Made by a program: the position numbers and the translations under genes. The notes under the pieces are model-generated. The model saw only the letters and a program-made list of their open reading frames with translations, was not told the origin of the DNA and did no database searches. 10,409 nucleotides of DNA from NCBI GenBank assembly GCA_046758845.1, contig JBHIBA010000152.1:1-10409 (forward strand), given 5' to 3'. Below are positions 6,503-10,409 of this stretch, piece after piece (the stretch's first letter is position 1; each line of letters starts with the position of its first letter). The stretch is from JBHIBA01 sp046758845. Its GTDB lineage: Bacteria; UBA8248; JACPRG01; G963555815.

Positions 6503-7534
6503 ATGACCCCGTTGCTGCAAGTATCAGCTTTGGTGAAGCATTTCCCTGTAACCACCCGAAGGCGAAAGGTGCTGGTCCGGGCTGTCAACGGTGTTTCATT
6601 CGATATTCAATCAGGAAAGACGCTTGGGCTGGTCGGTGAAAGTGGTTCAGGAAAAACCACGGTGGGCCGCTGCATTGTAGGACTAGAGCAAGTTACTTCC
6701 GGCACAATAAATTTCAAGGGGGAAAAGGTCTCCGACCTCAGCGGGAAAGAATTTCGTTCCTACCGCTCACGCATTCAAATCGTATTTCAGGAACCGCATG
6801 ATTCGCTGAATCCTCGAATGCGCGTAGTGGACACTATCCTGGAGCCAGTCCGTATTTTTTACCGACAGCTTTCGCCTACGGCTCAAAAGGATAAGATGGA
6901 AGAAATTGTCCGGCAAATCGGCTTAACGAGCGGCATTTTGGAGCTTCACCCCCACCACTTGAGCGGAGGGCAGGCACAGCGGGTGGCGATCGGTCGAGCC
7001 ATTGTGCCTCGACCCGATTTATTGGTCTTGGATGAACCCACCTCTGCCCTCGATCCTTCTGCGCGGGCTGAAATCATGCGCCTCTTGATTCGACTGCAGA
7101 AAGATTTAGGGTTGACCTATCTTTTCATCTCTCACGATCTTGCGACGGTGCGGTTCATTTGTTCAGAGGTTGCGGTCATGTACTTGGGAAAGATTGTGGA
7201 GCGGGGGCCAACGGATGCTCTGTTTCGAAATCCCCGCCACCCATATTCCCGAGCTCTCTTGTCTTCCTACCTCGTACCTGATCCAAATGCTCGAAGGAGC
7301 CCGCTGGTTTTGAAAGGGGAGATCCCAAGCCCAATCAACCTTCCTAATGGATGCTATCTCTATTCACGGTGTCCCCTTGCCGCACCGAAGTGCGACAAGG
7401 CTCACCCTCCCCTAGAACCAGTGGGAAATGGCCGCTTTGCAGCGTGCTACCGGCTTGACGCTGTGGACACCCTTCCTGGTGGCCAGCTGGACACCCAATG
7501 GGCCGTTCGGACGAATCCGATAGGCACCAATTGA
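6503..7534 (+). CDS. Peptide-type ABC transporter ATPase (DppF/OppF-like)
   Basis: Second nucleotide-binding subunit, 343 residues, full length. All catalytic motifs are present: Walker A GESGSGKT (residues 45-52), Q-loop IVFQEPHDSLNP, signature LSGGQAQR, Walker B LLVLDEPTSALD and the H-loop FISHDLATV. After RHPYSRALLSS it has the oligopeptide/dipeptide C-terminal extension with spaced cysteines (GCYLYSRCPLAAPKC and a later AACY). This is the pattern found in this family and in some members reported to hold an Fe-S cluster. It should pair with the DppD-like subunit on the cytoplasmic face of the permeases and probably supplies the fully competent ATP site. The ribosome binding site is poor, so coupling to the upstream gene is likely. 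It is the last gene of the operon. Confidence 0.93.
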   Translation: MTPLLQVSALVKHFPVTTRRRKVLVRAVNGVSFDIQSGKTLGLVGESGSGKTTVGRCIVGLEQVTSGTINFKGEKVSDLSGKEFRSYRSRIQIVFQEPHDSLNPRMRVVDTILEPVRIFYRQLSPTAQKDKMEEIVRQIGLTSGILELHPHHLSGGQAQRVAIGRAIVPRPDLLVLDEPTSALDPSARAEIMRLLIRLQKDLGLTYLFISHDLATVRFICSEVAVMYLGKIVERGPTDALFRNPRHPYSRALLSSYLVPDPNARRSPLVLKGEIPSPINLPNGCYLYSRCPLAAPKCDKAHPPLEPVGNGRFAACYRLDAVDTLPGGQLDTQWAVRTNPIGTN

Positions 7535-7563
7535 CTTTCGGCGAGGAGTGGCTTTCCCAGCAC

Positions 7564-7590
7564 TGACCTGCCCCCTATAGCTGTACCGCT
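7564..7590. mobile_element. Possible solitary insertion-sequence end
   Basis: The sequence TGACCTGCCCCC at 7564, just after the ABC operon, resembles from memory the terminal repeats of some IS3-type elements. No transposase or matching opposite end is found nearby. It sits exactly where the conserved operon gives way to accessory DNA. The evidence is weak. Confidence 0.22.
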
Positions 7591-7767
7591 TTTTAAGTTT
7601 GTCTGGCCGCATTTGAACTTGTCAAATAACCCTCTTTTGTCCCCCGGTCCATATACCCTCACCTATGTCGATTTCGAAAGCTCGCCGGGGGGTCCCGCCG
7701 GTCAGCCCTCGGCCAAAAAGGGGACCCTTTTCAGCGCACGGGACACCCTCCGTCCGGACTGACTCCC

Positions 7768-7789
7768 ACCTATCAGATGATAGATAGGT
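7768..7789. promoter_or_regulatory. Operator-like palindrome
   Basis: ACCTATC (7768-7774) and GATAGGT (7783-7789) are perfect inverted repeats with an 8-base centre that contains a GATGATA motif. A dimeric repressor site upstream of the accessory cassette is a reasonable reading. Confidence 0.45.
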
Positions 7790-7869
7790 TTACGGACCGC
7801 TTCTTATCATCATATCCGCCGAATCACCGATAATAAAATAGATGATAACAAGTTATTGACGGATGATAA
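7776..7869. repeat. Four iteron-like GATGATAA/G motifs
   Basis: The motif occurs at 7776-7783 (GATGATAG), 7804-7811 (reverse, TTATCATC), 7841-7848 (GATGATAA) and 7862-7869 (GATGATAA), in a short AT-rich stretch. The last copy lies inside the spacer of the predicted promoter. This could be a multi-site operator or a small replication/partition-type iteron cluster. Confidence 0.5.
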
Positions 7870-7883
7870 TAAGGTTGTATATT
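7856..7883 (+). promoter_or_regulatory. Predicted promoter of the accessory cassette
   Basis: TTGACG (7856-7861, five of six) and TATATT (7878-7883, five of six) are separated by 16 bases in an AT-rich context. The spacer contains a GATGATAA motif, so a protein bound there would block RNA polymerase. Transcription would start near 7890, leaving a leader of about 135 bases before the first gene at 8027. Confidence 0.55.
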
Positions 7884-7931
7884 TACTATTGGGAGTCCCG
7901 GAACCAGGTTACGATACCCCAGACAATTTAG

Positions 7932-8008
7932 AAGGCCCCTGGTCGGAAGGGACACAAGTCCGTAGCTCCCAAGCTGGACCGTCCTTTCCAATGGCCAGGG
8001 GGCTTTTT
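7932..8008 (+). terminator. Long structured leader hairpin ending in a T-run (possible attenuator)
   Basis: A nested hairpin is visible. The outer arms are AAGGCCCCTGG (7932-7942) with CCAGGGGGCTT (7995-8005), one mismatch. The middle arms are GGAAGGGAC (7945-7953) with GTCCTTTCC (7981-7989), nine pairs with one G-U. The inner arms are GTCC/GGAC and AGCT/AGCT around the loop CCCA. TTTTT (8004-8008) follows. This is the shape of an intrinsic terminator placed between the promoter and the first gene at 8027, so it may be a leader attenuator or the end of a small RNA. Confidence 0.5.
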
Positions 8009-8026
8009 CTATGGGAGACCACGGCA

Positions 8027-8819
8027 ATGAAACACTGCCTCGGCCCAAAAGCAGAACAGGCCATACAGAAAGTCTTACGTCAATTTGAGCAAGGGAACTT
8101 GTCCCGCGTGGTGGACATCCTCCGCCTGGAACGGGCGAAGGGTGACCGTCCCTCGGACGCCTGGACGTTCGCCAATCGCGTCCTGGCCTACGTCGCCACG
8201 GGTTCCCTGGACGCAAGGGGAATCCGCCAATGGAATGAGGTTGGGCGCAAGGTGAAAAGGGTTCCTCTGCGGGATTCATCCTCGTCCCGATACTGCGAAC
8301 CGTCAAGGAACCGAACCCGGAAACAGGGGAAGAAATTGAACGTCCGCTTCCCGGTGTGGAACAGACCGAAGGCGCAGACATTACCCTTCCCGACTACACC
8401 CCTTGGACATTGCCCCCCTTGATGAACGTGGCGCAGTCCTGGGGAGTCCCCGTCACGTGGACACCGACCTGAATCCCACCTACGTCGGCGTCTATCGCCA
8501 CACCGGGAAGAGCGACCTAGCCACGCATGAGGAATGCGTCTGGTTCCACGAGCTCGCACACGCAGGACATGGCCGAATCGCCGACCTTTCCTGCCTCCAG
8601 ACTCACAAGAAAGAGGCCGTCGCCGAATTCTCTGCGGCCGTTCTCATGGCGCTCTACGGGAAGCGGGATCACTCGGGGAACGCCTGGCATTACATCCGGT
8701 CCTATTACCCGACAGACACCCTCCGGGCGCTCTACTGCGTCCTGAACGATTGCCGAGAGGTTATCGGGTTGATCCTGGCCGAAGCGGACCGGTTCCAGGC
8801 GCATAAGCAAGCGGCTTGA
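8027..8819 (+). pseudogene. ArdC-like antirestriction/zincin metallopeptidase gene with two frameshifts
   Basis: Three successive frames together give one protein of about 264 residues. Frame A, from the ATG at 8027 (GGGAG 9 bases upstream), has KAEQAIQKVLRQFEQGNL, AWTFANRVLAYVATGSLDAR and WNEVGRKVKR, which resemble the ssDNA-binding N-terminal domain of ArdC-like proteins. Frame B (about 8262-8467) has AGFILVPILRTVKEPNP and YTPWTLPPLMNVAQSWGVPV. Frame C (about 8470-8819) has the zinc motif HELAH (8547-8561), KEAVAEFSAAVL with a likely third ligand, and a C-terminal helix region. One extra G in GGG at 8259-8261 restores the first junction, and one base between about 8450 and 8476 restores the second; the total length then becomes a multiple of three. 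Intact relatives on plasmids and phages counter host restriction. It is a recent pseudogene or carries sequencing errors. Confidence 0.68.
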
Positions 8820-8826
8820 CATAGAC

Positions 8827-8861
8827 CTGGGCGGTCCCCCGCCCTCCGGGGGGCCGTCCAG
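8827..8861 (+). promoter_or_regulatory. Strong GC-rich hairpin before the small-gene cluster
   Basis: Bases 8827-8840 pair with 8848-8861 over 14 positions, with two G-U wobbles and a 7-base loop (GCCCTCC). There is no T-run. It ends a few bases before the ribosome binding site of the gene at 8881 and follows the ArdC-like gene stop by 7 bases. It may be a Rho-related or processing hairpin that sets the level of the downstream genes. Confidence 0.55.
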
Positions 8862-8880
8862 AGACGGGGGAGAGAACACG

Positions 8881-9093
8881 ATGAAGATCCTGGCCGAGAA
8901 GATCATCCGGCTGTACCGCACAAACGGCGTGTGGATTGCCGACCACGTCAACGATGACCGCATGAGGGCGGACCTGGGGACAACGAAGGTCCCCTGGCCC
9001 TTCACGTCGGAAGCTAAGGCGGTTGAGGTCCTGGCGGACGTGGTGGACCGTCAGCCTACGGCTTCGGTGTTCCTGGACTTTCGGAGGGTGTGA
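8881..9093 (+). CDS. Small protein of unknown function
   Basis: A 70-residue protein with an ATG start behind a good ribosome binding site (GGGGGAG, about 8 bases away). I do not recognise it. It begins MKILAEKIIRLYRTNGVWIA, has a mixed charged and hydrophobic composition, no membrane segment, no cysteine and no clear motif, and ends VFLDFRRV. It is tightly packed with the next gene, whose start lies 2 bases after this stop and whose ribosome binding site (GGAGGG) is inside this gene. The close packing of small genes after an ArdC-like gene is typical of plasmid or phage cargo. Confidence 0.6.
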   Translation: MKILAEKIIRLYRTNGVWIADHVNDDRMRADLGTTKVPWPFTSEAKAVEVLADVVDRQPTASVFLDFRRV

Positions 9094-9095
9094 GG

Positions 9096-9365
9096 ATGAC
9101 AACCCCCCTCATTCAGCAAGTCAAGAAATGCGGCGGGATTTCACCGAAGCGGTCTGAACCCGCGGTGGAATTTGAAGAGCTTGGCCGAGAGTACCGGGCC
9201 TTCGGACTCCACGGCGTCATCTACGCCAACGGGAAGGGCCGGGGGGCCGATGACATCTGGGCGGACCTGGACCCGGATATCCAGGCCGACGCCGAGTACA
9301 TGGCCGCAAGGGAAACCGGGACGGGGGGTTCAAACCATGCCCCTGCTGGACGCCTTGACGTGTGA
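9096..9365 (+). CDS. Small acidic protein of unknown function
   Basis: An 89-residue protein from an ATG with GGAGGG 7 bases upstream, starting directly after the stop of the previous gene. I do not recognise it. It has VEFEELGREYRAFGLHGVI near residues 24-42 and an acidic stretch DDIWADLDPDIQADAEYMAA near residues 51-70. No membrane segment or catalytic motif is visible. Its last 29 bases overlap the next gene in another frame, so the C-terminus (GGSNHAPAGRLDV) shares DNA with that gene's start. A GTG at 9090 in the same frame is less likely because it lies too close to the ribosome binding site. Confidence 0.55.
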   Translation: MTTPLIQQVKKCGGISPKRSEPAVEFEELGREYRAFGLHGVIYANGKGRGADDIWADLDPDIQADAEYMAARETGTGGSNHAPAGRLDV

Positions 9366-9639
9366 GCTAAGGCGCATCCAGGAACACCGGGAGAGGTTCG
9401 GGAAGCGCCGACCCGTCCACATCCCCCCGCACATCATGGAGTACGTCCAGGACCTGGAGGCCGAGAATCTAACCCTCCAAGACCGCTTGAACGCCCTGGA
9501 AGCGAAGACGGACCCGGACCCCGACTCTCTCTGCCCTCGGTGGCGGCAATTCCCGCTGAACCCATCCGGCAGGCCCGCGGGAGCGTCCACGCGGCGGTCG
9601 GCCTCCTGCTTTCCCCCCCACAGGTGGTGTGTGAGGTGA
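9337..9639 (+). CDS. Small coiled-coil protein, 3' end replaced by IS-derived DNA
   Basis: ATG at 9337, 100 codons, unknown function. Residues 10-25 are basic and charged, and residues 34-57 form a probable short coiled coil (EYVQDLEAENLTLQDRLNAL, with Leu/Val at heptad-like spacing). Up to about residue 66 the sequence looks like a normal small cargo gene overlapping its upstream neighbour. From about codon 68 the DNA also encodes, in other frames, recognisable IS630 transposase fragments. The Arg/Pro/Ser-rich tail (SGRPAGASTRRS to the stop) is therefore probably not original. I infer that the native 3' end was lost when the element inserted. Confidence 0.45.
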   Translation: MPLLDALTCELRRIQEHRERFGKRRPVHIPPHIMEYVQDLEAENLTLQDRLNALEAKTDPDPDSLCPRWRQFPLNPSGRPAGASTRRSASCFPPHRWCVR

Positions 9640-10356
9640 AGGCCCTCGCCTGTCAGCTCCCGGCGGAGTTGGGTCTTCCCTCGCGATCCGGCCTTCTGCG
9701 AGAAGGCCGGGCGCGTGCTGGACCTGTACGCGGGGAGCTGGGAAGGCCAAGCGCTGGGGCCCAGGGAGTACGTCCTGTGCGCGGACGAATAGACGGGGGT
9801 CCAGGTGAGGCGCAGGATTCACCCCGCGCAAGCGCCCGGGCCCGGCCGAGCGGTCCGGGGGGAACATGAGTACAAACGGCTGGGCGCCTTGGCCTATGTG
9901 GTCGCCTGGGACGTCCGGCGGGCTCACCTGTTCGGCCGGGTCCTGTCCACCTGCACGATGGAGGCCTTCGATGGCTTCGTTGCCCAAGTGATGGCCCAGG
10001 CGCCCTATGCCTGCGCAGAGCGGGTCTTCTGGGTGGTGGACAATGGCACGACGCACCGCGGGCAGCGCGCCATCGACCGGCTCCAGAGCCAGTGGCCTAA
10101 TCTCCTCCTCGTGCATTTGCCCATCCATGCCAGCTGGCTCAACCAGGTAGAGATCTTCTTCTCGGTGCTGCAGCGGAAAGTCCTCACCCCCGACGACTCC
10201 GCCTGCCTGGAGGAACGCGCGGGTCGAATCCTGAAATTCCAGGTCCGCTACCAGCAAATCGCCAAGCCGTCGCAGTGGACCTTCACCCGCAAAGACCTGG
10301 CTCAGCTCATGGCCAGACTTGTGCAGGGGCACCGTAGGGTTCAACGCGTTGCCTAA
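9540..10356 (+). pseudogene. Degenerate IS630-family transposase (IS relic)
   Basis: The C-terminal DDE domain is clear: EYVLCADE (first Asp codon 9784-9786), RVFWVVDNGTTHRGQ (second Asp 10039-10041), HLPIHASWLNQVEIFFSVLQ (Glu 10150-10152) and FTRKDLAQLMARL near the end. Upstream, PRDPAFCEKAGRVLDLYAG is in the same frame. Three lesions are visible. An amber TAG (9790-9792) stands where the family has Lys in DEKT. A deletion joins KALACQLPAELG (other frame, about 9635-9672) directly to RSWVFPRDP, losing several dozen residues. One extra C in CCCCCCC (9613-9619) shifts GRPPAFPP out of frame with QVVCEVKAL. The N-terminal helix-turn-helix is missing or reduced to a few residues from 9540. About 817 bases remain of a usual 1.1 kb. 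Neither terminal repeat could be matched. Confidence 0.8.
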
Positions 10357-10409
10357 GTCGGAGGACATCGCCATACGTCACCGTAATTCCGGCCAGGAGC
10401 ACTAGCAGG
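10357..10409. other. Window end after the IS relic
   Basis: Non-coding. It may contain the right end of the IS630-type element. A CTAG at 10402-10405 would fit the TA-centred target preference of this family, but no matching left end was found near 9500-9540, so no boundary is claimed. Confidence 0.3.

Larger units (their letters stand above)
7535..7855. other. Boundary spacer between the ABC operon and the accessory cassette
   Basis: No gene is supported. The first part (from 7564) resembles an insertion-sequence end. The middle has a small hairpin, AAAAGGG (7716-7722) with CCCTTTT (7725-7731), which is at best a weak terminator. The last 100 bases turn AT-rich and hold a palindrome and repeated GATGATAA motifs before a promoter. 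Confidence 0.5.

Noticed and set aside
7776..7869. CRISPR array
   Set aside because: The GATGATAA motifs are only 8 bases, in mixed orientation, with irregular spacing of 21-37 bases; no repeat-spacer structure is present anywhere in the window.
7890..8026. T-box riboswitch before the ArdC-like gene
   Set aside because: The T-box bulge consensus (TGGNACCGCG type) is not present and the downstream gene is not an aminoacyl-tRNA or amino-acid gene.
7824..8381. Minus-strand reading frame of 185 codons
   Set aside because: It is antisense to the promoter, leader and ArdC-like N-terminal region, with low-complexity Arg/Pro/Ser sequence and no domain.
8403..8819. Stand-alone gene starting with TTG at 8403
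   Set aside because: It has no ribosome binding site, and its N-terminal part is out of frame with the natural continuation of the upstream ArdC-like sequence; conserved sequence begins only near 8470.
9790..9792. TAG in the transposase as a recoded (pyrrolysine-type) codon
   Set aside because: The same gene also has a frameshift and an internal deletion, so simple decay is sufficient.
9469..10374. Long minus-strand reading frame of 301 codons
   Set aside because: It is the antisense of the IS630 transposase, has no recognisable domain, and arises from GC-rich codon bias.

Overview
The window looks like part of the chromosome of an uncultivated, environmental, Gram-negative-type bacterium with fairly high GC. 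The binding protein carries a Tat export signal, and a solute-uptake operon sits beside mobile-element debris. Reading of an in-frame UGA as selenocysteine (below) would require a Sec-decoding host. A proteobacterial/Desulfobacterota or Tectomicrobia/Rokubacteria-like origin is only a guess; no rRNA or marker gene is present to settle it.

Layout. (1) 1-1096: mostly decayed DNA. It holds a minus-strand remnant of a CoA-transferase alpha subunit, broken at a 9-base homopolymer, then a gene-free stretch with a candidate promoter for the operon. (2) 1097-7534: a complete peptide-type ABC importer on the plus strand: Tat-exported SBP_bac_5 binding protein, two DppB/DppC-type permeases and two DppD/DppF-type ATPases. 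Between the binding protein and the first permease lies an OsmC/Ohr-family gene whose conserved first redox cysteine codon is TGA. A bulged stem-loop follows it at the spacing expected of a bacterial SECIS element, so I read this as one 159-residue selenoprotein. Its Shine-Dalgarno sequence is one arm of a perfect 7-bp hairpin. The first ATPase lacks both the Q-loop Gln and the H-loop His, while the second has them, so the transporter may have one weak ATP site. (3) 7535-7890: a boundary region with an IS-end-like sequence, a 7-bp palindrome, four GATGATAA/G motifs and a good promoter whose spacer contains one of those motifs. (4) 7891-9639: an accessory cassette. It has a structured leader ending in a hairpin plus T5, an ArdC-like HExxH metallopeptidase gene broken by two single-base losses, a strong GC-rich hairpin, and three tightly packed small genes of unknown function. 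This looks like plasmid, phage or integrated-element cargo. (5) About 9540-10356: a relic of an IS630-family transposase with DDE residues still visible but with a frameshift, an internal deletion and an amber stop.

How the genes work together: the importer genes form a functional set (capture, translocation, ATP hydrolysis). The OsmC-like protein is probably co-expressed and would reduce peroxides or organic hydroperoxides in the cytoplasm; its link to the imported substrate is unknown. The downstream cassette is unrelated to uptake and appears to be decaying.
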